A DNA stretch of 64,000 bases from Acephala macrosclerotiorum (GCA_014904845.1 MU119229.1:248001-312000), one strand, 5' to 3'. Counted from the stretch's first letter, positions 1 to 12,095 are shown. The notes: generated from the letters alone by a model not told the origin. A program made the numbers and translations.

Positions 1-1297
1 CAATTAAACAATTGAAAGAACTATATTTCGACGAAAATCAAGCACAAATTATTATATCAATTATTAAAAACTACGATTTTGAAAACAATATTAAATACTT
101 CATTACAAACAACGCTACGAATAACGATACAGCGATTAACGCGATTTTAAGCGAATTATATTAGTATCTCACGAAGAAATAAAAAAAAGCTCGATGTTTG
201 CAATATTTTAACCACGTTATTAATCTCTTTGTGAAGGCGTTTTTTTATGAGAAAAAAGTAGAAAAGTTCATTATTTCTGTGAAATTATCGAAAACTACAT
301 TAGATACACAAAAGGAGCTCGAATTATAAAGGAAACGTGGGTCGATTAGTAAGTTTCACAATTTTATTATTTTTATTTACAGGATCCCGCAACGTCGTAA
401 AATATTCGAATTTATTCTAAAGACGGATAATACAGTATTCATAGAATACAATTATTTCAAACTCGTTATCGATAATACAACGCAATAAAATTCTTTTTAT
501 AATATAATTAAAAGAATATTGAATTTACGAGAAAAGTTTACACGATTTGTCGAATCTAATAAGAACGAATTACATAATTCTAAAAAGAAAGTAAACCAGA
601 ATTATACTATAGAAAAGAAAAAATACTTTTTAAAGTATGATAAATTGAATAATAACGATTGAAAAATACTAAAAGAGACTATAGTAATTTTGAAACCTTT
701 TTATATTTATATTAAACGAGCAAAGGGAAAAAACACGTCCAATGATCGTAAAGTCTTTTTTGATTATATAGTAACGTTGAATACTTTCTTTAATCACGTT
801 CGAACGCTTCGACAAGTTTTTCTTGCACGAATTGAGGTTATTTAGCTCTTATTAACGTTTGTTGAGTATTTGCAAATAATATTATTCAATTGTTAAATAA
901 AACTCGATGAATACTTTACTAAAATCAATACTACACTCGCACACTACGTCGCAATCGCTACTCGATCTCAAAGTAAATTTAAATACTTTGAAAGAACATA
1001 GAAACATTGTACGACGTGGCTCGATATAACAACACTAGAACTCTAAATCCCTACTGCAAAAGAAACTATTCTTGACTTCTAAAAAATCGATTACGCAACT
1101 TTTTTTTTTTTTCTTATCAAATCTACGATTCCTACGAAGCGACTACGAGTTGAAATCGACGCTTTTCCTTTTCCCTCTCTCGATCGAATTAGCACGGCAA
1201 TCAACTGCTTAAATAATACAAATGATAAGAATATATTTGCTAATAAAATAAATAAATAGCTATAAATACCGCGATTCGATCTTTCTACGAACACGTT
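1..1297 (+). mobile_element. Decayed hAT-family DNA transposon (transposase relic)
   Basis: The plus strand carries shreds of a hAT transposase (RNase H-like fold plus C-terminal dimerisation region) interrupted by many stops and frame changes. From position 3 a frame reads through the fragment YFITNNATNNDTAI (96-137), which matches the conserved hAT block around a catalytic Asp; in this copy the usual D of DNA is N. A shifted frame then gives NHVINLFVKAFF (about 210-245). Further on come an IPQRR fragment, a VIDNTTQ fragment and, near 903-960, LDEYF and HYVAIATRSQSK, the start of the dimerisation region. Base composition is extremely AT-rich and stops are mostly TAG/TAA/TGA, as expected after C-to-T mutation on both strands. 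The 5' end lies outside the window. The 3' limit is uncertain; AT-rich sequence continues to about 1740. The element cannot encode an active protein. Confidence 0.8.
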
Positions 1298-2939
1298 ACT
1301 GTCTCAATACTAAGTCTCGCAACTACAAAATCTTTAATTATATCGAATTGAAAAGATAGCTTTAAATATGTGCTCTGTTTTTGCAATATTAATTGAATAC
1401 GAGAAAATCTTTTCTAGTTCAAAACTTATAATTACGGGCCAACGAATACGATTAAAAACTGATATAATTGAGACTACACAATACTTAAAAATGTAGATAA
1501 TTTTTGATCGAAAGAAAACCGGCAGATAAAAAGCAAAACGATAAATTGATAAAGAAAATAAAAAGGTTAAAGAAAACAAGAATCCATAGAATTGGACTAC
1601 TCCTACGGAACTATACAATTTTTACGACGCGAACGATGCAATTCAAACTACAACACCAAAGAATGTAGTCATAATTGAAAATAGAGATAATATTAGAAGT
1701 GATATTGAAAGTGATGTCGAGTTTACAGAGTAAAAAAAGACAGATTGAGCCGTTTTAAGCGACTTTTGGTATAAATTTTCCCTTTTTTATCTTCCTATTT
1801 TGCCTTCCACGGCTCTTTTATAACCTTCTATTGAATATATATCAACCTTTCCTTCTAATCCTTCCTACGGCGAAAAGACAACCTTTCCTTCCTAGGCCGA
1901 TTTTGACGGTAGGATAGGAAGGTTGAAACGCTGATTCCACTGTCACGATCAAATCGGAAGTCGCAAAATTCTTTATTGACATCAGGGCGGATTTGGCCCC
2001 AGGACCAGCTGCGGCTGGAAACTGGAATTTAGCTGAAGAATTAATGCGAATGGGTATAGCCGAAACATGGGCAGACATACCTCGCGACTTTGATACGAAG
2101 TGCGGCAATCTTTTGGTAGACTGGGACTTAGAGACCCAGTCCTCATACGAAACGACCGCCTCCGCTATCGAGACTTTTCTGGGAACATATATGCTCAACA
2201 CGATTTTTGGGAAGACCACAGGCCTGCTTTCGTAATGGGGTTTCCAGATTCACTTCGTGGGTCGACATGGATTTGGCTTCTCCGTGATGGAATCGAGTTG
2301 ATGAACATTGTCAAAGTGAAACTTCTCGAAGGAGATGAGGGCCTATTACCTTTTCATCTTGTTCTTTGTTTAGGAATTGACCGGAGCGACAGCATTCCAG
2401 GCTGTGGAGGATGGGAATATTTTATATAACAAAAGAGTGGTTGAACAAGGCAGGACCAAAGCAGATGGAAGTTGAATTTGTGTGATAAACAGAAATTAGA
2501 AAGGTCATTGAAGCACGGATATTATCCGAGTCGAGTCACCATGATTAGATATACGCCATAGACTGCCTTCTGATCCCGTGAGCTTTCCCTCTCTCTTTTC
2601 ATGTGAACCAAGTGTGTAGGTTGACAGCATCTCCATAGTCTATGCACGAAACCTTGTGTAGGGATCGTGACGAAAATTAAACCATATGCCCAACCTATTT
2701 TGGCCCTATGCTTCGACTTTTTCTTTGTATGTTCTGCTGCAAGAAGGTATCAACACAGACACACAGAAATGGCCAACATAATTTTTTGAAGAAACTCAAG
2801 GCAAATATCCACGTGGCAGACTGCCCGTTTTGAGTATCGCCGGAAATGCATCCCCTTGACGGCTCATCACTGAAAACTAAAATTATGCCGGGTTCTCCCG
2901 GAGAAAGTGCACACCTTTTGATCATTAGTTCTTTCAAAT
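1298..2939. other. AT-rich flank, then unique sequence without a recognised gene
   Basis: The AT-rich tract runs on to about 1740 and then gives way within about 200 bases to sequence of ordinary composition. Short open frames exist on both strands at 1842-2235 and 2100-2429, but none shows a domain, signal peptide or convincing splice structure. They may be pieces of a former gene or of non-coding DNA. Confidence 0.5.
1843..1925. repeat. CT-rich direct and inverted short repeats at the AT-rich boundary
   Basis: The motif CAACCTTTCCTT occurs at about 1843 and 1879. The segment 1879-1893 is an imperfect inverted repeat of 1911-1925 (AGGATAGGAAGGTTG). The cluster sits where the AT-rich relic ends, so it could be a remnant of a transposon terminus. 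No target-site duplication could be assigned. Confidence 0.35.
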
Positions 2940-3119
2940 TTACAGTGTTCTCAAAGGTTCCACGTCCATGGCGCGACGATGAGTAATTTTCACGCAACCT
3001 CCATTTAGTCCTTTCGTCACTTCAGCCATGAATTTGTCAGTCTCTTCATAGTAGCCACAACCAAGACTGCCATAGACTTTGAATGCTGGGATCTTGAATG
3101 CAACCAGGAATCTCAGCAT
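2940..3119 (-). CDS. Short unrecognised ORF, possible gene fragment
   Basis: A 59-residue ATG-to-stop frame begins MLRFLVAFKIPAFKVYGSLG and continues with plausible amino-acid composition (GCGYYEETDKFM, then KITHRRAMDVEPL). It is shorter than most proteins, has no recognised family, and is followed downstream on the same strand by another open stretch to 2695 in a different frame. It could be one exon of a degraded or multi-exon gene next to the transposon relic. No function is proposed. Confidence 0.2.
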   Translation of the reverse strand: MLRFLVAFKIPAFKVYGSLGCGYYEETDKFMAEVTKGLNGGCVKITHRRAMDVEPLRTL

Positions 3120-4655
3120 CCTATAACAAGGAAGTGAGCTGAGCTGGGGTGACTTCTCAAGTTCGCCATTTCACTCGTGAAAGCTTTCTCAACGATAGTT
3201 GTATTATGTTTTCGCAGTTGAAAGGGCAATCTTCACAGCAGCAAATAAAATAACATCAAGGGAGTGGTTGTGTGATCCGACCGTGAACCATATCTACCTC
3301 CTTCCTCAACTCTGGTTCCGAGAGACCTGTAAGGTAAAGTGTGGAGGCCTTATTTAACCTATATCTTTATTGGAAATGAACTAAGAATCAAGAAGCAACG
3401 CGAGATTGGAAATAGAGAATAATGTGTGAAATTATAATTTAGTAGGGCTCTGACGACGTACCTGGTAGAAAAGTAAAATTCGAGTCAGTGCGACTCCCGA
3501 GGATTCTTCAACATCACCAGAGAGATAATATTTCTTCTATTTCACCTCAACGCCTTCAAATCGGCATACCTATCGCTGTTAATCATTTCATCAAGGCGTG
3601 TTGATGCATGTTCTTGGTTCGAAAACTAACTTGGATTTATCATGCCTTGCCTTCATCGAGACCAAATTCATCCATCGTCGAGCCTGCCACATATGCCACA
3701 TACCCAAACGTAGGGTTCATGCATACAACATGCATGGAAGACTATTGACTCGGAGGTAGCTTTTTCTACCTCCCCAACCTGCGCAGTTGCACCTGGTGGC
3801 GGTGATGGGGAATAGGTTCTGTTATCCTTTTCGAAAGTGGTGGTCTCAGGCATTGTCGAAGTTTGATTTTTCATATGGGAATTCTTGGAAATTTAACCTT
3901 TGAAGAAGGCCTTCGTTCATTTCGAAATCGAACAGTGCCAAGCGAGGGATTATCTCCGATTGCGGGGTAAAAAAGGGGTAAAGAGATTGGTTAGTCAGCA
4001 TCGCGCCTCAAAGTCAACCTCATCTCAACATCACGAACATTCAACAACCATCAAATTCGAAAGCCAGCTATCGACAATACGATTCATTGTCGAGAACAAT
4101 ATCCTTCGAGAAGGAGAAACGATAGACGGGCCTTCGAGCATCCAGCAATCCTCCGTACTGCCAGGGCGAGACGACTATCACCATCGCAAGCCATATCCAA
4201 AAGAAGCCCGTAAAACTAAGAAGAGAACGTTCTGCCACGACAAATACAAAAGCCAAACACAAAACGCATTGTCGCTAATAACGACGCAAAACACTCAGCG
4301 AGAACTCCTGGTCGTTGGGGCAGATCCGAGAATCGTTATATATTACACCCAAACCGCAAACGCCACATCACATTCAAACCAGCTATGATGGTACAAAATA
4401 TCTTCATACAATGTCGGATTGAAGACAGGAGTCTAAAAGATCAAGTTTTCCAAAATCCATTCCAAGAAAGATGAATAAGGCGGCATCCGACATTTCTTCG
4501 AGCGCCGTATGGTTGGCAGGAGTGAGAAGGAGAGGGAGGAGAAGGCGCTAAAGCATCTCCACCTGAAAGAACCACCAGCTTCAAGGATAAATGCTTGACG
4601 AATCGCTTTTCCACATCTGAGAATGGAAGGAGAGTAGAGATATATTGGGTCATGT
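3120..4655. other. Intergenic; only weak ORFs
   Basis: The longest open frame (plus strand, 3900-4388, 162 codons) is rich in Gln, Ser, Thr, Lys and His, lacks any recognised domain, and looks like fungal leader or trailer sequence. It converges on the gene whose stop lies at 4656. No RNA gene or repeat was recognised. Confidence 0.4.
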
Positions 4656-6086
4656 TTAGGCCCATTCTAAATCGGGTTGCCGTTGAACGTGACGAAGCGA
4701 AACATACCCGCACTTATGTCCGAGTCCCACATTCAAACGCCTACGACGATCGTCCGAAGCTTGATGGCGCTCTTGGGCCCTTAGAGGGCGTGGCCGAGGG
4801 TGCCAATTAACTTCAGGATGGTGAACCTGCTGTGAAGGGTCAAGTTTTCGCCCTCTCATGGACCTCCGCGCTGACGCAGTTATTGCGTCTTCCTCGGTAT
4901 CATAAGCTGGATCGTAGTCGTCCTCGGGTATCGATACTTCAGGAAGCTCTTCCTCGAAGATGACAGTACCTCCCACTGCTTTGACGATGGATTCGAATGT
5001 CCCCTCCATCCATGCATCTACCGACCCTGGAGACATCGAGGCAGGTAGCTGATCGTCAACTTCGTCGTCCATGTCTATGTCCTCGTCCGTCTCATTGGCT
5101 TTGCATAGAGTACTAAAGGGGAAGCGGCGGCTACTTTGTGGGCGACTTACGCTCTCTTCCATGAAATATTCCGCACGAACGAACATTCGCCTCATAGTCC
5201 AATGATCCAAATGCCTCATCAGCTCCAGCCAGGCTTGTACCTCGACGCCAATTCCGTCACCACTTTCAATTGTGAATGGGCCAGTTCTTCCACGAGTTGG
5301 AAACACCATAAGCATATAACTGTCAACTGTCATCCAGTCCCCCCCGAAAAATGTCAAGACGTAGTTTGGAATGCCCCTCTCGTCCAGCTTTCTGCGTTCG
5401 TTTTCGATCTTGCGGATGAATGCGCGTTGGCCGCTGGTCAAGCGTTGCTTCTTGGCATTCTCCATCGTATACTTCCAGTGCCGACGCTCTGCGCAGTCAA
5501 TGTCCCACCTCTCTTCCTGGTCTTCAAGTTTTCTCCGGTCTTCAGGCTTTTTCTCGTCATCGAGCTTTCTCTGGTCGATGTCCTGGGCTTCTGAAGGAAG
5601 CTTGTAGTCACCCCCAGGAAGGCTAACAAAACGACCACGATAGGTGAGGTAGAGGTTGACTTGGACCTTGATTTTTGCAGTATGGCAATACTTTGAGTGA
5701 GCTTTGGAAAGGTTCTTGCAGTATTCTTTGATCAATATCGGCAGGTTACGTCCAACCTTGGCACCTTTCCGGGCCATTGAGCTGTATTTTCCTGTCGCAA
5801 GAGTACGTCTGCATTGCTCGACGATTGGTTCTGCCATTTCCCCGACCGTTGGATCCCGGTCAATCTTCCTCAAGATGCGGTCCTGAATCATTGTAGCGAT
5901 ACTGCGCGGGTTATCGATACCGAGATAAAGACTGATATTGTCGTGGTGAGCGTTATTATGCGACAAGATTGCGACGCAGATACAAGATGGCGAAGGATGT
6001 AGGAGGTGGTGCAAACCGTTCATATGGCATGCCAATAGCCGTCTTATGGAAAATAGCGACTGCGCTTGCTTGTGCGCTAATTGCAC
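4656..6086 (-). CDS. Hypothetical protein with charged, possibly nuclear, C-terminal half
   Basis: One open frame of 476 codons. No family was recognised. Residues about 65-150 are basic and regular (it includes MIQDRILRKIDRDPTVGEMA); about 165-235 is a Glu/Lys/Arg-rich helix that could form a coiled coil (KLDDEKKPEDRRKLEDQEER); about 235-310 is a more globular stretch with Trp and Tyr; the C-terminal part has an acidic run (DEDIDMDDEVDDQ). The frame also contains a possible 60-bp intron (donor GTAAGT at 5150, acceptor AG at 5091-5092) that would keep the frame. The start is uncertain: the first ATG is at 6086, but a second at 5891 begins a more typical sequence. Confidence 0.55.
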   Translation of the reverse strand: MQLAHKQAQSLFSIRRLLACHMNGLHHLLHPSPSCICVAILSHNNAHHDNISLYLGIDNPRSIATMIQDRILRKIDRDPTVGEMAEPIVEQCRRTLATGKYSSMARKGAKVGRNLPILIKEYCKNLSKAHSKYCHTAKIKVQVNLYLTYRGRFVSLPGGDYKLPSEAQDIDQRKLDDEKKPEDRRKLEDQEERWDIDCAERRHWKYTMENAKKQRLTSGQRAFIRKIENERRKLDERGIPNYVLTFFGGDWMTVDSYMLMVFPTRGRTGPFTIESGDGIGVEVQAWLELMRHLDHWTMRRMFVRAEYFMEESVSRPQSSRRFPFSTLCKANETDEDIDMDDEVDDQLPASMSPGSVDAWMEGTFESIVKAVGGTVIFEEELPEVSIPEDDYDPAYDTEEDAITASARRSMRGRKLDPSQQVHHPEVNWHPRPRPLRAQERHQASDDRRRRLNVGLGHKCGYVSLRHVQRQPDLEWA

Positions 6087-6587
6087 GCCACTGGTTGATT
6101 TACAAACCGGTTTGATTTATTACGGGGTAAGCGGCACACAGATTTCACGCGGGAAAGAGTACCGCTGGACTCACTTTCACCATATGCGGCTCTTGTTTTG
6201 AAGCGGACTGGCAAATTTGCAGCGCTGTGTGTACGGTTACAGAACGAACTGATCCATGGCGCTGATTCCATTTTCTCTCAGCGTAGCTGACCGAATGTGC
6301 AGCTGTAATGCTTACAGCGTTTTCAGAATCTATATACCGTGCTCGAAACCTCCCAGATGCCTTTCCCGAGACATGCACTTTTGTTAGAGTTCTTGATGCT
6401 CTGCGAGACTTGGAGTTCTGCGCACGACGACAAAGTGAGGTCAGCGCATCAGCATTTTCGGAAGTCACAATCTGTGGATATGGTCCTGCTCCATCACCAG
6501 GACGGCACCAGTCTGAAGCCTTCTTTAGGCCACATGACAATGCTCTAATGCAGGCTTTCTGGGAGTGACTAGAAGGTCCCGCAGGCT
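6087..6587. other. Intergenic
   Basis: Several overlapping open frames on both strands, all below 135 codons and none with recognisable features. Nothing can be assigned. Confidence 0.4.
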
Positions 6588-7016
6588 TTAATAGTTCTGG
6601 AGTGAGCTATTTAGAAGCTTCGAGGCATCGAAGAGCGCTTGTCGGACTAGGTCTACGCCCATCGTCACTTCCTCAAAGAGCGGAACCTCGAAACCAGATA
6701 TCAAAGCGACCCCTCCCAGAAAAGTACGGGCGCTGTTCTTCACGCCGACGAACGATGACACATGACTGCGCGGCAGCAGCAGCACTGGTGGCGACATCTT
6801 CGTGCTAGGAAGCTGTGCCTTTGATCCTTGAATTATTTCGGGTATCTCGATCTCCCCCATGGGATTTATCGCTCTCTTCTTCACACTGAGGCTGCTCGCT
6901 ATGGCAAGATTGCTTGCAAGGAAACTTCGAAGCATTGGTGGCCCCCTTTTTGGAACTACGTCCTTTTCGGCCTCGCCTTCGTCACGTACCAGCTTTTCGA
7001 CTGAAGACTCGCCCAA
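6588..7016 (-). CDS. Small hypothetical protein
   Basis: A 142-residue frame with hydrophobic patches (VLLLPRSHVSSFVG, TFLGGVALISGFEVPLF) and an acidic, charged N-terminus. The composition is compatible with a small protein that has one weak membrane segment near residue 105. No family was recognised. Upstream on the same strand, 7297-7581 has another open stretch with hydrophobic character, so this could be the last exon of a larger gene, but no clear splice sites join them. Confidence 0.25.
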   Translation of the reverse strand: MGESSVEKLVRDEGEAEKDVVPKRGPPMLRSFLASNLAIASSLSVKKRAINPMGEIEIPEIIQGSKAQLPSTKMSPPVLLLPRSHVSSFVGVKNSARTFLGGVALISGFEVPLFEEVTMGVDLVRQALFDASKLLNSSLQNY

Positions 7017-8587
7017 TCATCGCTATAGGGCTGCGAAGAAATGATTGGTCAGAACTTTTCAGCGAGAATCTGCCATGTGGCTTTCTAGGCTCCTCTCAGC
7101 GAAAATTTGGGAGCCCAAAGATGGTACAGTGACGAAACGGAAAATCTCGTACCATGGCTCCAGAGTCGAATCCAAACAACATACAGGGTCGGGCAAGTTT
7201 CTATTTCTCAAATTCGGGTAAGATCATGTCAATTCCGCCTTCATTTTGTCAATTGGGACGAACTTCTAGCTTTTTCTGCGACAGATACAGGTTTGGTCAA
7301 AGTCCAGTTCTGGGCATACGCCTTTCTGAGTTCAACGATACGCTGCAAGCGGCTCCATATCCATAGCAAAGCCAAAGCAAATGGTAGGGTACCCACTCCT
7401 TATTTCTTCTTCTCGTTATTGCCGAGGAAATCCAAGCTCGGTTCCGCCAAATCTTGCTCAAGAGTCGCAATCTCAAGACCAAAACATACGTCGCGAAACC
7501 GTAGGCCGCTGCAAAAGTACAATTAGCCAAATTGAAGTACCCTCTACCATTGCCGCGCACTGTTCTGTGAATTCTCTTCATTTTTGTGATCCCATGCTTG
7601 ACACTTCCTAGAAAATTCTATTTCCAAGCTGAGTGCACCGCATACGCACTTCCAAACCACCCCTCATCAAACCCCAAAGCACCTGAAAGCACCTCCTCAA
7701 AGCTCCTCGAAAAATTTCTCCAACTCTGTGCCTCCAAACTTAAATGTCTGACAATATCAGAAGACATGTCGTCTTATTAATCTTCTCGTCTAAATGGTAG
7801 ATCCGCTCCAAGCGAGCATCTCCTATTCTTAGGATTGATGCCTGAGGTCGTACGAGAAACGCGAGAAGGTACGCACGATGTAGGTGGAAATGCAAGTGGA
7901 TGCTATGGGGTTTGTTCTATGTTTTGATTCATGAATATTTTTTGGTGGGTATGGTGTGATGGGATGTGGGGGTGGGGTGGCGAAGCATTTGTGGCGTTCA
8001 AGGAGGGCCGCGAAACTGAACATGTGTTCTGCGACGAATAGATGGCCACATTAGAACGGAACATCAAGTCAAGGAGAATACATGAAGGAGTAGAATGGTA
8101 CATTGCCTATTCAATTGTCACACAGTGTCACACAGAGTGAGGCTGTGATTCAATGCGACACAAAACACTACTGCTCAGGCACATCTCAACCTTCCGTTCC
8201 AGGGTACACAATAAACACACACCCCACATAATAACCGAAATATAAAGGCAGAAGCGTAGAAATTATAATTCAGTTTTCTCTATCGATGCGCTGTGTCTGT
8301 CTTTCGACAAGGTCATCTTGGAAAGCTGCCTCCTATCTAAGTCACCACAATCAACTCCCCCAAAGGTATCAAATGGACCACCATGCAAAGACCGCCCCAT
8401 ACCACTTTTAACAGAAACCACACACACTCATAAAACCATTCCCAAATATAATTATGGTTCTCAGGAGTACTCATCATTCATCTCTTCGTAATGCTAGAAC
8501 TGATTTCCCCCCAGAACTCCACTGTGCAAGCTTTTTGTTTGTTTCGCAAACCATCCCAAACGCCAATTACTTTCTGAAAATCAGCCC
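7017..8587. other. Intergenic, includes the hsf1 3' flank
   Basis: No convincing gene. An open minus-strand stretch at 7297-7581 has hydrophobic residues but no domain. The part from about 7800 to 8450 is rich in short simple motifs and lies downstream of the hsf1 stop codon, where its 3' UTR is expected. Confidence 0.4.
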
Positions 8588-10783
8588 TCAGTTCTTTCTC
8601 CGCCTTTTGATTGGACTTCGGATTCCGTTGTCGAGGAGGTCAGGGTTGGGCTTGACATCTTCTGGTGTCGCAGCTTCGCTGTTATTCGTAGTCTCGACTC
8701 GTCCGATATCATTCGCACCATCCATACCAAGGTCGAAGTGGCTGTCTCCCACGCCAGGATCACCAAACGTGTCAAAATTGTAGTCACCATGAGGAACAGG
8801 ACTGCTCCCAGTAAAATACGCGGAGTTGTCGAGGTATTGGTCGAGGTCGAGATTGGCAGCATTGGGATCAGAGGATTCAGTGCCGTTGAAGTAGCTGTCA
8901 CCGTCGAGACCAGGAATGTGACCGGAGGGGCTGAGAGGAACAACTGCACTTTTGATGTCATTGATTCGTGCTTCTTGTTCGGCCTGAAGACGTGCCAGCT
9001 CGTCGATCTCTGCTTGTGTGTATCCAAGGTCTTCTAAACTGGGAGGTTGTGGAGGCAAGGGACTGACGAGGGCGTTGTTGCTACCGGAAGCTGAACTGTT
9101 TGCAATCATGTTAAGCATCGTATTTCGCTGTTCGGAGGTGAGTGGAGAGTTGCCGTTCGAGTTCTCGTAGTGGGAAAGCATCTCCGGGAAGGCTTGGGCA
9201 CCACCGCTGTTCGTCCGGTTTTGGGAATTGGCGTTATTGATAATGTTCATCATCATGTTTGGGTGATGCTGTCGAGCGCTGTCAGTGTTCGGTTGAGTTG
9301 TGTCTGATGGAGATGTGTCGAAAAGCTCTTCTATCACAGGCTGTGGGGAATTTGAGTAGCCTTGGTTCTGAGGAGTTGAGACCGAAGCAGGAGAAGTTGT
9401 AGTTCGTCCTCCTGCGCTGGGTGGTGCCATAAGCAGACGCTGTGCTCTCCTTTGGGGACCTGGACTCATGCTACCAGGGTTTTGTTGCTGTGGTTGATTT
9501 GTCACATCTCCAATATCCACCACACTGCCTTGATGCTGCTGATCGGGGTGAGGTATCCCGGCCTGGAACATCTGCGCAATATTCTGCGGGCCTTGACCAT
9601 CCAGGCTTCTGTTATAAACTGTCGCAAGGAAGGTGAGTATTGCATTGATAGAGTTTTCATGTCGGTCGTGTAGATTCTGGAAAGCCATGGATTGCTGGTA
9701 CAATTGGTTATGATCCTTCCTCAGCCGTTGTATTGCACTGGTGATGGCGCCTTGTTGTTTCTGGATCTCTGCCAACTGATTCTGAAGAACAGCAACTTCG
9801 CGTCGTTGTAACGGTCCAGATTCTGGTGCCGCAGAAAGTGCCCTGGATGCTTGAACATTATTGCCATAAACTTCCTCAACATCCTTATCGTCATCACTAT
9901 CTCCTTCTCCGCCGTCCTCGTTCTTGACCCTGGACTTTTTGCTCTTCGTGCTTCCATTCTTTGGTTTGTTGATCAACCAGAGTAGATTGGGGTGTCCGCG
10001 TTTGAAGTAGGGATTGTAGTACTCGCTGGGACTCTTGTTCTTCCGCTCGCTGGCCTTCATCGAATTGTCTGATAACCCCACTCGCTTGTGAAACCCATAC
10101 ATATTCAGTTGCCGAACGAAAGACGCATAATTGTTGTGTTTGAATAGCTCTGGTATCAGGGTCTTCGCAAATTCGTCTTCGTCCAGCACAACAAACGAGT
10201 CGCCTCGATCGGACCATCGTATGAGCTCTGTGTTTTCCGACTTGTCGAGAAAGCTGGCGCGACACAAGTTAGCAAACGAATGCAAGCACAAGGGAAGAGA
10301 CGCTTACCTGCTTAGCTTCTGCACAAACGGCGGGATTTGCTTCCGTTTCGATTGCGCATCCCTCTTCGCCATCTGAGCTCTCTGCTCGAGCTGCTCAATG
10401 TTATCGTTCTCTTCCAACACACCATTGGCATGCTGAGCATCTAACATCGACTCGTCTCCGAACGCGCCCCAAGTATTGTCGGGGTTGTCGAACTGTCGTT
10501 GGCCAGTGGGAATAAGTTGGCGGTTGATAGGACGGCGTGCAAGCTGTTGCGAAGATGTTGGAAGAGTCTGATCGAAAGGAGTTTGCGACAGCCCATTCGC
10601 TCCGTAATTATTCATGTTGAAGGCTGGGTCTGGGTAGGCTGTGTTGTCTGGCTGCTGGCTCCACCTCAAAAGTTCGGGATTCGATACCTGGCTGGCTGCA
10701 GTGTATGACTGGGGCATTTGAGATGCTTGGAAGGTGGGTGATGATCCGGGTGCTGGTCTCTTCCTAGGGTTGGGAGGAGGCAT
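8588..10783 (-). CDS. hsf1: Heat shock transcription factor Hsf1 (2 exons)
   Basis: Sequence-specific activator that binds nGAAn heat-shock elements as a trimer in the nucleus. Exons are 10308-10783 and 8588-10253, separated by a 54-bp intron (GTAAGC donor, CCAG acceptor) that falls inside the DNA-binding domain; the joined product has 713 residues. The N-terminal 150 residues are Gln/Asn/Pro-rich. The winged-helix HSF domain spans about residues 150-255 and contains PPFVQKLS, LIRWSDRGDSFVV, the recognition helix NNYASFVRQLNMYGFHK and YYNPYFKRGHPNLLWLI. A heptad-repeat coiled coil (LQRREVAVLQNQLAEIQ onward, about 307-375) should mediate trimerisation. The Asn/Ser-rich C-terminal half is a likely activation region. 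There is no Skn7-type receiver domain, so this is Hsf1 rather than Skn7. Confidence 0.95.
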
Positions 10784-12095
10784 ACGATGGGCTATGCAAC
10801 TCAGGTGTTGCGGTCAAGATTGTAACTCGTGTATATGGCTCTTCTCTCCCCCTCGCAGATGTAGAATGAGGCTATCCCGGTTGTCGAGGCTGGCTGCAGC
10901 CTTCCTAGCCGCTTCAGGCTTCCTGCTTCACTAACACTTCGAGACTTTGGTGCAAGTATGTGCAGCTCCACGTTGCTTGATTGCTTTTCGATCGGGGCGA
11001 TTCTGGTTTGTGCAAGAGATGAGCAGATGGTGCTCTGAGGAAGGCGTGATAGAAAGCCTGCTTAAATATGCCACCGTGCCTGTGCCGTCAAAGGGAAGGC
11101 TGTGGTCAATGCTTAGTGTCTTGAGAACCTTCTAACAGCGCCCTATTGTCCTGGACAAAGATTTGAGACTTGCTTCGCAAAAGAATGGCGGTCGATGGAG
11201 CAATGCGGAGGGTTCGGGATGCTGCAGGTCGGTTCGTCGATTGTAGGCTGTTTCGGTGTTTTCAAATCCTTCGCGGGTCGGGAGAATCGTTTCAGGATTT
11301 CAAGAAGCCTTTTAGGTCATTGGAGAGATTTTCATCGTGCAGGGAGGTACAACGAGTGTAGTTTTGTTGTATTGATGTTGAGTATGCTGGTGGTATTAAG
11401 GTGCTTTCGATATTTCTTGATGTCCCTCATATCAGATTCGTTGGTATCGGTTAACCTTATTCACAGTCATCCAATCAAATGCTCTGGCCTCCGCACCAGG
11501 CTGAGCTCAAGGCTACATCACAGCCTCGCCACTCACTCGTCGAAGACTGAACTTTTCAAGTATACATCACATTGAAGGGCAAAGAGGATCTTGAAGGGGA
11601 GATACAATACAGAACTTTTATTTGAGGTTATAACACAAGGTCTTCCTTTACATCATCATTTCACGTACCATCCGGAACACATACTATGAAGTGGCTATTC
11701 ATTCACAGGCTAGCAAAAGGCAATGTGCTGCACGAGAGGCCTTGCCATCATTTTGTAAAGGTCATCCGAGAGACTTCATATTGCCAGGCGAATATTTTCA
11801 TCAGGAATCCAGGGGATGAGCGCTATCACGCCATGCATTTGAGCGTCAGGTGAGTGGCTTGAGACCCTCCAACTCCAACTGTTGTTCTCATGCAATGATC
11901 GAATGACAGATCTTCCACCAAGCCAGGCTACAATAGCTGCATCGAATTTGGGAACCCCCGAGATTACCGCTGTTGTACCAAGATGACATGCCGTAAGTCT
12001 CTGACATAGGGAGGCTAGCTAAGGACCTGCTCGGATTTCGTGTCATCTTCCCATTGCGGAGATCGCGATTTTTCTTTCCATCTCTGAAGTAAATT
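10784..12095. other. Upstream region of hsf1 and 3' flank of CWC27
   Basis: 1.3 kb without a recognised gene. It serves as promoter and leader for hsf1 (leftward) and lies downstream of the CWC27 stop. A perfect TTCNNGAA dimer, one unit of a heat-shock element, is at 11299-11306. Open frames at 11170-11575 have no domain. Confidence 0.45.

Noticed and set aside
3900..4388. 162-codon plus-strand ORF as a gene
   Set aside because: Composition is that of untranslated fungal sequence and no domain, signal or intron supports it.
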